From Sporothrix humicola (lineage: Eukaryota > Ascomycota > Sordariomycetes > Ophiostomatales > Ophiostomataceae): DNA of 64,000 nt. The notes beneath the pieces are model-generated. The model ran no database searches. It saw only the letters and a program-made list of their open reading frames with translations, and was not told where the DNA came from. The stretch's first letter is position 1, and every line of letters begins with the position of its first letter. The position numbers and the translations under genes are program-made. The DNA lies in NCBI GenBank assembly GCA_021396245.1, contig WNYE01000002.1, positions 682,001 to 746,000 on the forward strand. The letters run 5' to 3'. Below, in pieces: positions 12,021-24,423 of the stretch.

Positions 12021-12721
12021 TCAGCTGCTCTTATCAAACAACATCGCCTTGTACCGCCGCGCCTCTTCAATGCTGTCCAGAATGTCGTCCCGTGCGCGGT
12101 GCTTGCTCTCCTTGTACCTGGCGACATCCTTCTTGGGCTTTTCTTCATCAGGCACGGGCGGCGCCCATCTCTTGACGGCCTCCTTGATTGTGCTCACGTC
12201 CAGGATGCGGTAGTGCAGGTGGTCCATCACGCGGTCGTACGGTGCTTGCCGCAAAAAGGCCTTGTCGGCGTGGACGCTGCTGCCGGCCAGTAGGCCGAGC
12301 CGTGGCTTGGGGATGAACCGCTTAATGTACGCCAGCAGTGCGTCGGCCGCCTCTTCGTGTGTCGTTTTCGAGGCGATCACGGCATCCGTCAACCCACTCC
12401 GGCCATGCTGGTGCGTGCACCACGAGTCCATCTGGTCGAGGCGTTCCTTGTCGACGTGGACGATGGCGCCCCAGCCGGGGTCTTGTTTCTGGGCCTCATC
12501 CTTGTCGAGCTCGTGGCCGTCGACGGCGTCGCCCATCTTGACGAGGTTGAGCTGGCCGTCGGTAATAAAACAGTAGATTTCGAGAATGACCTCTGTGTCT
12601 GGATTCAGGCCGGTCATCTGGAAGTGTTAGCCAATAATAATAAAGGGGAGAGGGTGCAAAGAGACGTTACCTCGCAGTCGATCCAGACGAGGGGCAACGA
12701 AGGAAGGTTTGCCATGGCCAT
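12021..12721 (-). CDS. REX2: oligoribonuclease (Rex2/Orn), DEDDh 3'-5' exonuclease
   Basis: Degrades 2-5 nt RNA remnants to mononucleotides; fungal Rex2 is mainly mitochondrial. Two minus-strand exons, 12671-12721 and 12021-12617, with a 53 bp intron (12618-12670, donor GTAACG, acceptor TTCCAG). The intron falls inside the first catalytic motif and splicing yields WIDCE-MTGL, confirming the model. The product is 215 aa. Metal-binding residues visible are Asp15 and Glu17 of IDCEMTGL, Asp in SVHADKAFL, and His/Asp of HRARDDILDSI near the C-terminus; HYRILDVSTIKE is the usual Orn motif. Two in-frame ATGs (12721 and 12715) lie close together. There is no obvious long mitochondrial presequence, so location is uncertain. 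Confidence 0.95.
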
Positions 12722-14116
12722 CTTGTGTATGTGGTTTCTTTTTTTTTTCTGGGGTTATCGATATCTTTGGCCGATTCTCTTGCCGGGCTCCCGTTCTCAG
12801 CTGATCAAGATCTTCCCTATTCGATCGTTGAAGACGTTGACAAAAGACGTGCCAAGAAGTCGTCGGCGATTGGCCAAGATGGTGTCGTGTGCTTTGTTGT
12901 TTACTTTTAATGATAGTCCCCCTTTTGATATCGGAATATTGCCGTGTATGCCGTGTTGTCTGGTATCGCTGCAGATGAGGCTTGCAGACCAGGTAACGTT
13001 GTAAGTTGCAACGATGTCAAAGATGGATATGTGTGTGAGAAGCTGGTGAGGAGAATAAGAAGCAGGACGAGACAATCCAAAAAAGTGAATCCAAAAAAAA
13101 GAGTAGAAAATGTATTCCAAAACAGTTTTTCAAGACAAGGAAAGGGCGGCCAACTGCAGGAGCTCACACATGAGGCCCTGATATCCCGTCTTGCACTGGC
13201 AAAAGGTGAAGGTGCCGCCGGTGCTGTCGTTGTGACGCGTGCCAAAGGGTTGGGTGAGGGGCAGGCGCGGCAGTGACCACAGCAGAAAGCTTGGCGCTAG
13301 TCCGTCGTGGGTTGCGGTAGGAGCCCAGACCAAGTTGGGGAAGTGGGGACTGAGGGACGAACGATGAAAGGCAAGACAACTCGGTGCGCTGTAAATGGCA
13401 GCGAGGTGCCTAGAACTGCGACGGACAAAGACGCCTGTCAGCGCCTGCCAGCGCCTGCCAGTGGCCGTTGCCTGCTGAACTATCCGGCGGCGGCGATTCG
13501 TCCATTGCGCCAGTGTAATTGGGCAGGTGCGGCTGCCATCACGGGCGCTGCATGGGCTACTGATTATTACCCCAAAAGGCAGGCGGAGCGAAACAACGGC
13601 GGTGGAAATGGAGAAAGAAAATGGTGCTGCCTTCCCGCACGTTGATCACTGGCTTTTCCCTGCTGCCTTCCTTTTTTGACATTTTGTTCGCAGAGCCCCA
13701 AATCGAAAGAGCGGAACGGAATACGAAATGCAAGAGCTGAATTGAACAGCCCCCTCTTTCCCTCTTTACGTACACTTTTAGGACACTTTTCTGGTTCCCT
13801 CTCTTCCTCCTGACTCAATTGCCATCGACATAACGCATTCGTATCAGGCAGCATCAATCTGTCCTAACAAGTGTCCATTTGTTACACCGAGTCCGAGGAA
13901 AGAGAGGCCGACACACGACATATAAAGACGACCGGATCTCGGCGTACAGCCAAGATTTCTCTACAGGACATCTCATCTTCGACCTTTATTGGTGACCATC
14001 TGGCACTATCTTGTCACAATACGACCTCCACTTTACTTATCGCTCTGGTCTTCACCTAATCACTCTGTCCTACGACGTACTTTGTACACACCTCTTCTTT
14101 AATCATCACCACCACT
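12722..14116. promoter_or_regulatory. divergent intergenic region, Rex2 / Gfo-Idh oxidoreductase
   Basis: 1.4 kb between divergent starts. It contains a short GC-rich direct repeat, CAGCGCCTGC, in tandem at about 13440-13462, and a pyrimidine-rich leader before 14117. The ORFs here (up to 112 codons) show no recognisable motif. Confidence 0.45.
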
Positions 14117-15880
14117 ATGCCCCCCTCTGTTACACTCCCGGTGGCAGAGACCCCGGCGTCCGCCAAGACGGGCCCTGCAGCCACCCATGACATTCGGCGC
14201 GGCGAATGGGACGACGGCGGCGAGCCCTTGTTGACCAAAGAAAAGCCGCCCTTTTCCGAGTCGCCGCCACGGATCCTGATTATCGGCGCCGGCTCGCGCG
14301 GCCGCACCTATGCCGAGGCCACCGAGACGGCGAGCAACGGTATTGTCGTTGGTGTTGTCGAGCCAGACACTTACAAGAGAAACGATCTCGGGTACCGACA
14401 CATTTGGGGCGCCCAGGGCCGCTCCGAGCCGGCCGAGGGCGAGTCGTTCCCGGACTGGCGCGACTTTGTGGTCTACGAGAAGCAGCGGCGGCAGCGGCAG
14501 GCAGCGGGCGAGGCCAATGTCCCCGAAGCCGTGGATGCTGTCTTTATCTGTGTCCAGGATGAGATGCACCGGGCCGTGATCGAGGCCATGGTCGAGTTAG
14601 GAGGTTTACACATCATGTGCGAGAAGCCGCTGGCCACGACGCTCGAAGACTGTGCGGCCATCCACCGGGCCTTGCAGGCCAACGCGCCCGACGGCTCCGG
14701 CAGCTTTGGCAGCAAGCACGTGTTCTCGATTGGCCATGTCCTGCGGTACAGCCCGCACAATGTTTTGCTGCGCAAACTCCTGCTGGAGGACCGTGTCATT
14801 GGCGATATCCTGAGCGTCGTGCACACCGAGCCTGTCGGCTGGTGGCACTTTACGCACAGCTATGTGCGCGGCAACTGGCGCCGCGAGGACACGTCCGCGC
14901 CGAGTCTGCTCGCCAAGAGCTGCCACGACATTGATGTCTTGCTGTGGCTGCTGTGCTCGCCGGCGTCGTACACAAAGGGCCCGCAGGCCCCTCATTTACC
15001 ATCAACCGTTTCATCCTCTGGCAGCCTCCAGCTGTTCCGCAAAAGCCGCAAGCCCGTGGCCGCCAGCACCGCCACCAACTGCCTGTCGTGCCCGGCCGAG
15101 CCCGACTGCAAGTACTCGGCTAAGCGGATTTATGTGAGTGACCGGCTGCGGGGCGTCGGCGCCGGCAACATGCGCTGGCCCGTGTCGATTGTGCTGCCCG
15201 ACATTGAGGACTTCCACACAAAGGGTGGGCCCGAAGGCGCGGAAAAAGCACTCCTCGCAAAGCTCGCAGAAGACTACACGCCCGACACGCCCGACAGCGA
15301 GGTCGCCAAGCGCAACTGGTTTGGGAGGTGCGTCTTTGAGAGCGACAATGACGTCTGCGACGACCAGGTCGTTGTCGTCACCTGGGACGAGGATCCGCTG
15401 CCAACGGAGGAGGGGAAACAGGTCGTCACCTCGTCGTCCGACCCCATGGTCGACCGCCTCCAGCACCGCGGCGCCAAGACCGCCACCTTCCACATGGTGG
15501 CCCAGACCAAGAAGTTGTGCGACCGGTACACCAATTTATATGGAGTCGACGGCGAGATCTATGCCGACCAAGAAACGATCACCGTCGAGGACTTTAGGAC
15601 TGGCAAAAAGACCGTCCACCGCCCGCCCATGGAGAGCAAGGGCCACGGTGGCGGCGACACGGGCCTGACGCGCCAGTTTATCCTGGCCGTCGACCGCGTC
15701 AAGAACCACGGCTGGGTCCCCGAGCGGGCGCAGCGCGAGATCATCGGGTGCACCATGGAGGAGATCATCCGGAGCCACGCGCTCGTGTTTGCCGCCGAGG
15801 CCGCGCGGCACGGCAAGTCGGTCATTGACTGGGCGCCGTGGTGGGCAAAAGAGGTCGAGGGGCGGTTGGCGGAAAAGTAG
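14117..15880 (+). CDS. Gfo/Idh/MocA-family NAD(P)-dependent oxidoreductase
   Basis: Probable NAD(P)-dependent dehydrogenase of the glucose-fructose oxidoreductase/inositol dehydrogenase family; the substrate cannot be read from sequence. Single exon, 587 aa. After a 50-residue leader the Rossmann fold starts with RILIIGAGSRGRTYAEA (GxGxxG-type loop at 57-62). The family's EKP motif is at 169-171 (CEKPLATTLED), followed by the C-terminal alpha/beta domain with SCHDIDVLLWLL at 268-279, where His270 and Asp271 fit the family's active-site region. A small cysteine group, Cys322, Cys325 and Cys331 in NCLSCPAEPDCKYSA, looks like the Cys-rich insert of one bacterial-like branch of this family and might bind metal. 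Length exceeds the usual 350-400 aa because of the N-terminal tail and C-terminal inserts. It is far from other metabolic genes, so context gives no substrate. Confidence 0.88.
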   Translation: MPPSVTLPVAETPASAKTGPAATHDIRRGEWDDGGEPLLTKEKPPFSESPPRILIIGAGSRGRTYAEATETASNGIVVGVVEPDTYKRNDLGYRHIWGAQGRSEPAEGESFPDWRDFVVYEKQRRQRQAAGEANVPEAVDAVFICVQDEMHRAVIEAMVELGGLHIMCEKPLATTLEDCAAIHRALQANAPDGSGSFGSKHVFSIGHVLRYSPHNVLLRKLLLEDRVIGDILSVVHTEPVGWWHFTHSYVRGNWRREDTSAPSLLAKSCHDIDVLLWLLCSPASYTKGPQAPHLPSTVSSSGSLQLFRKSRKPVAASTATNCLSCPAEPDCKYSAKRIYVSDRLRGVGAGNMRWPVSIVLPDIEDFHTKGGPEGAEKALLAKLAEDYTPDTPDSEVAKRNWFGRCVFESDNDVCDDQVVVVTWDEDPLPTEEGKQVVTSSSDPMVDRLQHRGAKTATFHMVAQTKKLCDRYTNLYGVDGEIYADQETITVEDFRTGKKTVHRPPMESKGHGGGDTGLTRQFILAVDRVKNHGWVPERAQREIIGCTMEEIIRSHALVFAAEAARHGKSVIDWAPWWAKEVEGRLAEK

Positions 15881-18516
15881 GCCGGAAGCCAGAAGACCAG
15901 AAGGCCGACAGGCCTGGAGGGATGACTAATAATGAGGTTGACGGACGGTTACAGATTAGGACGATTTTCTACGGCGCAAGGACATCATGACACAAATTGA
16001 CGATTTACTTTTTTCACCCTTTGAGTGCTCGTTTTGCGTTCTCTTTTCTGATTTGTTGATTTGCGTGGAATATGGATCGGAGTAGGCGTGCGCGGCCGCG
16101 CTTATGAGATTTTATGAGATTTCGTTTCTTTTCAGACCGCACTATTGGGAAAAGAGAGGAGAAAAACAAAATATCGTCGACTGAGAAGAGCAGAGGAGTG
16201 GGCCGCTCAGCCCCATATTGTTGCCGTTTTGGGGCATATTTTCTTCTGCGTCGAGACAGCTGCAGGGAAGCTACAGCACGCTACTGAGGCCTGGACCACA
16301 TCGACTGCGGACTCGACTGCCGTATGCTGGCCAACAGGAGTCAACGAGAGGAGAATATGCAAGGTGGGAAATGCACAACGGCGGCCTCTTTTGAGGAGGA
16401 GAATGGAAATGGATTTGATTTTAGATCTGGCAGACAACAAACCTTGACTTTGTCACAATTTTCAGTGATGTGAGCCGACTTTGAAAATACATTCTTTTTC
16501 ACCTTCTGTTCTTCCATTTCTCGTTTCCTACCATTGACAGCTTCCCCGCGTTTGTCCATGTGATACAATTGACGGAACAAACATATATGGCGTGCTACTT
16601 TGTAAGACTCTTGTGACGTCGTCAGCAGAGATCACCTTGTTCCGTTCTTTTGTGGTGATGTTGGACTGTCTTTGAAATGTGCCGTCTTGGCTTACTGGGC
16701 TTGATCCCGCCATCTTGGCACCTGTAACCCCCTGACCCTGAACGGCCAAACTCCCTGGAACACAGTGTAACCACTCTCAGCCTTACAAGTAGTGAGCCGC
16801 TAAAATACCACCAAGCATCGATGGACCATTGCCCAGAACTAGACTAGTGGGCGTGCCGAGGTGAGCCCCGTTATTTGTGTCTAATTTGTATTGCTGGGTT
16901 GCCGCGAAAATCCCACCAATTTTCTGTTTACTCATCATTATTTTCTGTTCTCTCCAAAGCAACACCGACCATCCATATCGCCGTCGTTCACCTAGTCCCG
17001 TGGCTCCTGTACCCCGGCCGATGCGTATATTCTTGCATCTTTGCAGACCTGGGAAAACCTGAAATTGCAAAGTAGGCATAAAGGATCGGGTAATGGGGTG
17101 ACTGAGAGTGATTGTTCAGCATTGTAGGATTGAGAAAAGTATCTCCTCGTATATGAGAGGATCAAGTGACGAAAGCAGGCAATGATCCATCATGATGTCC
17201 CGTGGCATTCCCGCATACGATGCTCCGTGCGGATTACAGATTATGTCAAGCACCGACGGTGGCTGGATGGGTAAGGTTGGATCGATGGCGTTGAGTGAGA
17301 GAAATAGAAAAGAAAAGAAAACAGAGAGAAGGTAAAGAAAAGCCACACTCTAAAAAGCCACGCATCGTGGTATGCAACGCATCTACGCAACGTGATCTCT
17401 TCGGCCTTTTGACTATTGGCCTTTTGCAGGAGAGGATACTCCGTACGACTGATATGACTGGAAGAAGAATGGCTGCCGGACGCCAGCTGAACTGAAAATA
17501 GGAAAATAGTCTGAAAAATAAAGATACGTCCAAATGTGGCATCGCCAGATATGTCCAAGACGGGAAACAGTCCCGGGCAGCTGAATTTACTAGATACCCA
17601 ATTCACCAATCTCATAAATTTGTAACTTTTTTCCTGCCTTTTCGCATCTCGCCTTGCTGGGCTCGCCACTCAAACTCTTTGTTTGTCTAGATCTGATCGA
17701 TTTGGGAAGCCACATCGTCGGCTTTGACCGTTGTATTGGATTTTTGAATGTTTAACAAGTCTGCAATACGCATTCTAGATCTTTCATGAGATTCTCGAGC
17801 TGTACACTGATGCGGGTCTATTTCATTTTCTCCATATACCGTATTTTATTGCTTCGCCCTTTCTGGCACCATTTTCAGTCCATTTTCGGTTTATTGATTT
17901 TTGACAGCGCCTTCTTCCACTTTTCCAGAATGGTCTCAAGTCTCCATCTGCATTTTTACAGACTACTTATTGTTTGCCGACTGTTTTGTCGTTGTCCGTT
18001 TTTCTTTTTGAACCCGGCTTGGCCCTCTTCTTCTTGTGTCCATTCTCCTGTCCTTTTGATTTCCCATACTCCGTTTGCACTCTTTTCCATTTTCCTATTT
18101 TCTCATCATTCACCTCGCCCCTCGGCATCAAACGACTTGGCAACCGCCTCCGGTCGTTGTTAGTGCCAACTAACGTCACCAGTCTGAACCTTCTTGGACT
18201 GGCCACCGGTCGTCCATTTTTAGCTTCTCATTCACTTATATGCTACTGGCTCGCTATTCAGTACATTGTCCCTCGCCGTTTTTCATTGTTTTGTTTTGAT
18301 TTTATACAATATCCTTTGATTTTGTTTCTCGACAAAGGTCGACGATATACTTCTTTTTATCGAAAATCAAACAGTCAAACACAAACACAACCGACAGACA
18401 ATGACCAGGTAGTCTATTGACCGTCCATTTCGAAATATATCTGTACTCTGGTACACCAAGAATACTTTTGATCTCGTTTCACACCTCTCTCACATCGAGA
18501 CCTCACATCATTCATA
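15881..18516. other. gene-free intergenic stretch, 2.6 kb
   Basis: No ORF in this interval has recognisable protein features; the longest are under 145 codons and overlap on both strands. The final ~700 bp (17800-18516) is pyrimidine-rich and fits a promoter and leader of the MFS gene at 18517. A direct repeat TTATGAGAT occurs twice at about 16103-16122. No tRNA, rRNA or transposon was seen. Confidence 0.5.
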
Positions 18517-20255
18517 ATGTCCGACGACCTCGAGTCCGGCCGGATACCGGTCGGCACAACGTTGACCACACATCAAGAGTTCGACAAGGATCATCTCGCC
18601 AAGCCCATCAGTCCCTCAGTCCATAGCAGCGACTCGGCGACCATTGACGGCGTCCGTGTTGCCCCCGACAATGACAATGCCTCGGACGGCGCCATCATCG
18701 AGAAGACGGCGGGTCTGCCCGAACACGAGAAGCAGGCTGCCAACGATGAAAACGTTGATGACACTGACGGCAATGCCCACCCCCTGACCGTCGACGCCGA
18801 CGGCCGCCCCGTCGCCTGGGACTGGAACACCGACCCGGCCAACCCCTACAACTGGTCCAAGGGCCGCAAGTGGGCACAGGTGGCGTGCTTTGCCAGTGTC
18901 GCGTTCACGACGTCGATCGGCACGTCCATTATGAGCCCGGCCCATACCGACCTCATGATCGAGTTTGGCATTGGAAGCACTGCCGCCATTCTGCCTCTGA
19001 CGTTCTATGTGCTGGCACTTGCCATTGGCCCCGTCATTATCGGCGGCCCCCTCTCTGAAGTCGTCGGCCGCTACCCGATCCTGCTGCTGGGCACACCCGT
19101 CGGCATGCTTTTTACGATCGGCGCCGCCCTCGTCCCGACATCGTCGCTCGCCGGCCTCTGTGTCCTGCGCTTCTTTGCCGGCTTCGCCCTGTCGCCCAGC
19201 CTCGCCATCGCCTCGGGTGTTCTCACAGAAACATTCCTTCCTGTCGAGCGCGGTCTGCCTGTCGCCGCCTTTATCGTGACGCCCTTCCTCGGTCCTGGTA
19301 TGGGGTAAGTTTTCTGTCCTCGCTTCGCTCGTTTTTCGTCCTCCGCTAATCTTGTAGCCCCGTCCTCGGCGCCTTCGCAACTCGCAAGGGCTGGCGCTGG
19401 ACCCAGTGGACTGTCGTCTTCTTTGCCGCCTTCTCCATCCTCCTCACCGTCCTTGTCGGCCGCGAGACCTACCACCCCGTCATCAAGCGCCGCCGCGCCA
19501 AGCAGCTCGGCATCTCCCTCCCGCCCGAGGATCTCCGGCCCAACATCCCCTGGTCCCAGCGTATTTATAATTTCATCACCATCGGCCTCATCCGCCCGCT
19601 CCACATGCTCGTCGCCGAACCCATCATCGGTCTTTCGTGCCTCTATGTCGCCTGCGAGTTTGCCACCCTTTTCAGCTTTTTCGCCGCCGTGCCGTTCGTC
19701 TTCCAGATTGTCTACCGCTTCGGCCGTGAAGAGTGCGGTCTCGTCTTCATCAGCATTGTCGTCGGTTCGATCCTCGGCCTCTTGACCGTCCTCCTGACCG
19801 ACATCTTCATCTACAAGAAGCGACAGGCCCCCCGCTTCCACCCGAGCCCTCCACCGCCCGAGCACCGCCTCTACGCCGCCATGATTGGCAGCTTCGGTCT
19901 GCCCGTCGGCCTCTTCTGGTTCGGCTGGTCCGGCTTCCACGGCGTCCACTGGGTCAGCACCGTGCTGGCCATCGTGCCCTTTGCCTGGGGCAACATTTGT
20001 ATCTTCATCAGCCTGATGCAGTACATGGGCGACACCTACACGGGCGCCATTGTCGCCAGCGGCGCCAGCGCCAACAGCCTGGCCCGCTATGCCCTGGCCA
20101 GCGTCTTCCCGCTGTTTACCATCCAAATGTACGAGAAGCTCGGCATCAACTGGGCCAGCAGCCTGCTGGGCTTCATCTCGGTCGCCCTGCTGCCGGTGCC
20201 CTGGCTGTTCTTCAAGTTTGGTCCGCGCATCCGGGCCCACAGCCGGTATACGTAG
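18517..20255 (+). CDS. MFS transporter, DHA1 (TPO/FLU1-like) drug or polyamine exporter
   Basis: Proton antiporter of the major facilitator superfamily, DHA1 branch, expected in the plasma membrane with 12 membrane helices. Exons 18517-19304 and 19358-20255, intron 53 bp (GTAAGT ... CTAAT ... TTGTAG); the product is 561 aa. A 107-residue hydrophilic N-terminus leads to NPYNWSKGRKW, the usual sequence just before helix 1 of TPO-type carriers. The loop 2-3 motif reads GGPLSEVVGRYPIL, and helix 5 carries the antiporter-type PFLGPGMGPVLGAF, split by the intron. The second half has GIFV-like GLVFISIVVGS and ends FKFGPRIRAHSRYT. TPO1/TPO4 (polyamines) and FLU1-like azole or mycophenolate exporters share these features, so substrate is undecided. 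The neighbouring genes do not suggest a biosynthetic cluster. Confidence 0.9.
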
Positions 20256-22589
20256 GCGGTGCGCCGATGAATCGTGTGTGTTGTGGTTGAGACTCGAATA
20301 ATAATTGTTGTCGCGAATGTCGTTGTCGACGGCTGTTTGAACTTGTTGTTTTCATCTTGTCGTTCTCTCGTTATTTTCCTTTTGTTTGCCCGGCGTTTAG
20401 CATGTCTTGTTCGCACAAGAACACCTCATATCCCCATTATTGTAATTCCATAGACTGAAATGAATTGACGACTTTGAAAAAATAGAATGAAGCTAAACGC
20501 TTGTTTAACGTGTCGCGGATATTGTGTGTTCTGTGCCTGTTTTTGTGAGGTTGTTGCCCATGCGCGTCTTCCTTATGTTGTGAAATATGTCGTGAATCCG
20601 TTGGTTGTTCCTGCCTGCAAGTCCGAAGCGCTTGCCAACCCCTGACCGTAAACAGAAGGAACGACCAATACCGCGTATTGGTGTGAACAGAGCAAAAAAA
20701 GAAACAAAGAAAAGAAGGAAAGAGCAAAAGGACGAAGAGAGACATCGCTCTTGGCTTATCGTGAACACTAACATTTCTTGTTAGAAGCTTCTTTATCCTC
20801 CCTTTCTTCCTTTATCCCTTTTTGTCTCACCCCTTTCGCGTCCTCCCGCCCGCTCCAAGCATCCAACCCATCTAGCCTCGATTTCGCCAAGTCTAGAAGC
20901 CCCAAAAGCCAAAGCGCCACACCACCACTGACGTCGCTTCAGTATTCCAATGCATTTTTGCATTCCTCCAGGGGCTTTTAGCTCCTTTCGCTCCTTTTGT
21001 TGCTTCACTCTCCGCCAATAGTCCAGCCATAGCGCTAACATCAAATACAGACATTCACTCAAGCAAGGCAACTCTGGGTTACACTGGAACGGGCAGGCAA
21101 TCCGGACCGCACTGTTCCCAACAAAGCAACTGGTCAAGCGACACTTGCTCTTGGCATTGCGCGTCTTGTTGTCTTCTTCGCGTTTTTGTTCTGTCGACGG
21201 CTCTTTTCTCTTTCATGTGAATACCATTTCACAGCATCATGTTGTGTGATGAATTGGAACAATTGAAGTGGTTTCTGTTCCGCGAAGAACAACTTGGAGT
21301 GGAAAGCCGACTAGTCAACCGTTTAACACCAAGTGGACAAGTGCATTCAGGCTGTTGATCCCTTCCTCTCCAGATCTTTGGTTCTCAGTCCAGAGTCCAA
21401 TTTTTTCAATTTTCTCAGTTAGAGTGTCTCTGAACAAGGCATTCTAATCCTTCCAGACCAATGGCCCAGACCCAATTTATGCTTTTCTCCGCGCGGACGT
21501 CCAGTGTCCAGTGTCCAGTCCACAGTGCAACTGTATTACGGCGTTGTGTTCCCTGTTTTTCAGTCCCCTTTTCCAACTTTGTGTCTCTCCCACCCTTTTC
21601 TGCTTTTCTGCTTTTGCCGTCCTTCCCGTCAAAAGTGGTGACGGCACGATTTACGACTTTTCTTTGAACACTTTCGAGGACTCCTCCACTTCCCCAGCCC
21701 CAAAAGGACGCGCTATTTTAACCTTTTTTCTCATCTCCCACTTCTCGTGCATGTGCTCAGGTCTGGCTCGGCCCAGGCCTCTCCCTGTCCTTGTCCCTTT
21801 TCTTGATGCTTGTTTCCTTCACTGAGTTCCCTCTCGTGGGATCCCGCTCTTCCTCGCCCTCACGTCGCGCTGACTGCTGCGCCGCCCTTGATCTATCTTT
21901 CGCCCTCTCCCTCTGAAGAAATTCTCAGACCTCTGTCTGAGATAGGGAAAACAACGGAGCACAACGAAGGCCTCAGGCTCTCAGAAACAAAAGACAAAAG
22001 GGCTAAATCTTCCGATGGATCACAAGGGAATGCGAGACCAATATTGAACCAAACCAACCTCCGAGCAGTTAGAGGCCTTGCATTCCTTTTGCTTGCTCCT
22101 CACTCTGGCGAGTCTGGCTCGTCTGGGGAGAATCGCGCTCGAACCGCCGATCCCTCGGCATGGGTCACACTTGATCTTAGTGTCTTTTTACGTCCGTCTT
22201 GTTCCTGGTCTGGCTTGGTCTGGCCGTTTTCTTTTCTGATTTCTCTTTGATTTCACCTCGAAGGTTTTCACTTTGTCGGTTTCTTTTCATGATCTTCGGG
22301 GTTTTCATGTGCTTGTCTCCTCTTTACTCCTCACTTTAACCTTTTTGGTCAGCGTGGAGCACTGGAGCATCATCGAAGCATCGCCTTGCCGTCCCTTTTT
22401 CTACTCCCGTCCTGAGCACGTCCCGCGTATCCACTCATCTTTTATTCATACTGAGTGTTCCCACGTTCTTTAATTTTCGATCTCGACCTCTCGACCTTCT
22501 CTCTTCCCCTTCCTTCTCTCCTCAACATTCTCTCGACATTCCTCAACCTCCTTTCCTCGACACCATTCTCCTCACACACACACATCACC
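20256..22589. other. gene-free intergenic stretch, 2.3 kb
   Basis: No convincing gene. The sequence from about 21380 to 22589 is CT-rich and opens long frames on the + strand simply because pyrimidine-rich DNA lacks stops. A CACACACACACA run sits at 22573-22584, just before the GT31 start codon. Nothing else was recognised. Confidence 0.45.
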
Positions 22590-24423
22590 ATGCGACGAAG
22601 GATATCACCGGTCCGGCGGCGGCGCTGCTGGACTCGCCCAGGCGTCGTCGTCCTCGCCTTGTTGGCTGTCTGCTACTACTTCTTGCCCTACGACAGCACC
22701 CTGCGCCTCTCCGTGCGCTTCAACTCACAGCGCGTCGTCAACACGTTTGCGCAGCCGCCCAAGTCTCTCGAAGCATGGACGCTCGCGCCATTGGGGAACG
22801 CCTCCAACCCGTCCAACTCCTTGCCGGCAGGCGGCCGCCACCTGCCCGCCTTGTACGACGACGTCGGCGTGATCCTCAAAACAGGATACGGCACACAGCA
22901 CCGCGTGGGCGCGCAGATCGACGCTCTGGGCTTGAAGCCGCACTCGGTCGATGCCGAGAACATGGTGGTGATTGGCGACTGGGCGGGCGAGGTGCTGTAC
23001 GGCGACAAGGGCCAGCAGATCACGGTGCATGATGTCATTGCGCCAGTTCTCGAGAGCGGCGTCCTGGGGTCGCGGGCCAACTGTGCGCGCGCAGAAAAGT
23101 ACCGGGCACTGGCAGACGCGGTGCGGGCGGGCGACGACGTCGAGGCCATCCGTATCAGCAAAGCCGCCGGATGGGAACTGGATGCCATGAAGGTAGGACC
23201 GACGGGCTGGAGCCATCTCGCTTCCTTTGGGAAGGTAAACATCACTAACGTCTTCTTAGTTCATCCCCGGCCTCGAACTCGCTTACCAGACCATGCCCAA
23301 CAAGAAGTGGTACCTCCTGCTCGACGACGACACCTTTGTTATCCCATCATCACTACGTTTGCTGTTGGCACATCTCGACTACACCGTGCCGCACTACATT
23401 GGCAATGCCGTCGGCGACTTTAGGGGCCGTTTCGCCCACGGTGGTTCGGCCGTCGTGCTCTCGCGCGAAGCTCTGACACTGCTCCTGGGCAGCGGGAGCA
23501 GCCGAGTGCTAGCGGCAGCCGCCGCGGCCGAATCGAACCGCAAGCACGGCACCACCAGCAATTTTAATTCGTATAGCAGTGGCCTGGCACCGCCGGTTCT
23601 GCACCAGGCGTATGTCGATTCTATTACTGAGACGTGGGGCGACAAGCTGCTCGCCACCACGCTCATGCGGGTTGGCGTCTATTTAGATGAGAGGTACGCC
23701 CGCCTGTTCAACGGCGCCCGCCCGCGGGCCACGCGCATCAGCGCCGACCGCTTCTGCATGCCGCTCGTGTCGTTCCACGCGCTCGCCAAGCCCGAGCAGA
23801 TGCGCAGCGTGGGCGCTGTTTTTGAGAGAATCGACCCCGGTCAGCGCGGCGGCACCCCTGGCGAGGGTTCGTCTCCCGGGTTCCTTGCCCCCGCCATTGC
23901 CTGGGGCGACCTGTGGGCCATCTACGGTCGGCCCACCGTGCCAGCCCTGCACCACCAGCCGATCCACCGCGGCCGCGACTTTGTCGGCCAGCCGGGCGAC
24001 GACTCGTCCTCATCGGCGCTCGTGACATCGGTGACCGAAAACGTGCCGTCGCCCGAGGCGTGCCGCGTTCTGTGCGCGGGCGACGACGGCGAGGGCGATG
24101 CCGAGGTGGAGGGCCTCCAGAAACGCTTTGCCGGTTTGTATTCCTACAACAGCAAGTGCCTGGCGTGGACGTGGAACGCGGGCGAGCAGACGTGCACGAC
24201 GAGCCCGTGGTTTGTCGTCGGCGAGGACGAGAGCACGGGTGTCGCAGTGCCTGCGGGCGAGCCGGCAAAGTCGACCACGGAAACGACCTCGACAAAGTAC
24301 TCGGGCGTCAATGTGGCCCTGCTGCGGCAGCTCGTGGGCCGGTGCGGGCAGCGCGACGGCGTGTCGTGGACCGAACGGGACGGCGTGTATGAATTCGAGT
24401 ACAACCCGACGGGGAGCCTGTGA
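22590..24423 (+). CDS. fungal GT31 (fringe-like) glycosyltransferase, type II membrane protein
   Basis: Likely Golgi glycosyltransferase of family GT31 (beta-1,3-galactosyl/GlcNAc transferase-like). Exons 22590-23192 and 23260-24423, intron 67 bp (GTAGGA ... CACTAAC ... TCTTAG); product 588 aa. ATG 22590 was chosen over an in-frame ATG at 22455 because it follows CACC and gives a classic type II anchor: Arg-rich residues 2-16, then VVVLALLAVCYYFLPY. The donor-binding metal motif is DDD at residues 223-225 in YLLLDDDTFV. It is followed by YIGNAVGDFRGRFAHGGSAVVLS, the family's acceptor-side region. Downstream there is an SFHALAKPEQM segment common to fungal GT31 proteins and a Cys-containing C-terminal module (CRVLCAG, KCLAWTW, TCTTSPWFVVG) resembling a PAN/apple-type lectin fold. 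Donor and acceptor sugars cannot be assigned. Confidence 0.88.

Noticed and set aside
19071..20240. 389-codon minus-strand ORF antisense to the DHA1 transporter
   Set aside because: Shadow of GC-rich third positions; the plus strand encodes a clear MFS protein and the antisense product is a Gly/Asp/Glu-rich sequence without domains.
22080..22180. tRNA-like GGTTCGA box on the minus strand near 22135
   Set aside because: No cloverleaf could be built around it; no A box at the right distance.
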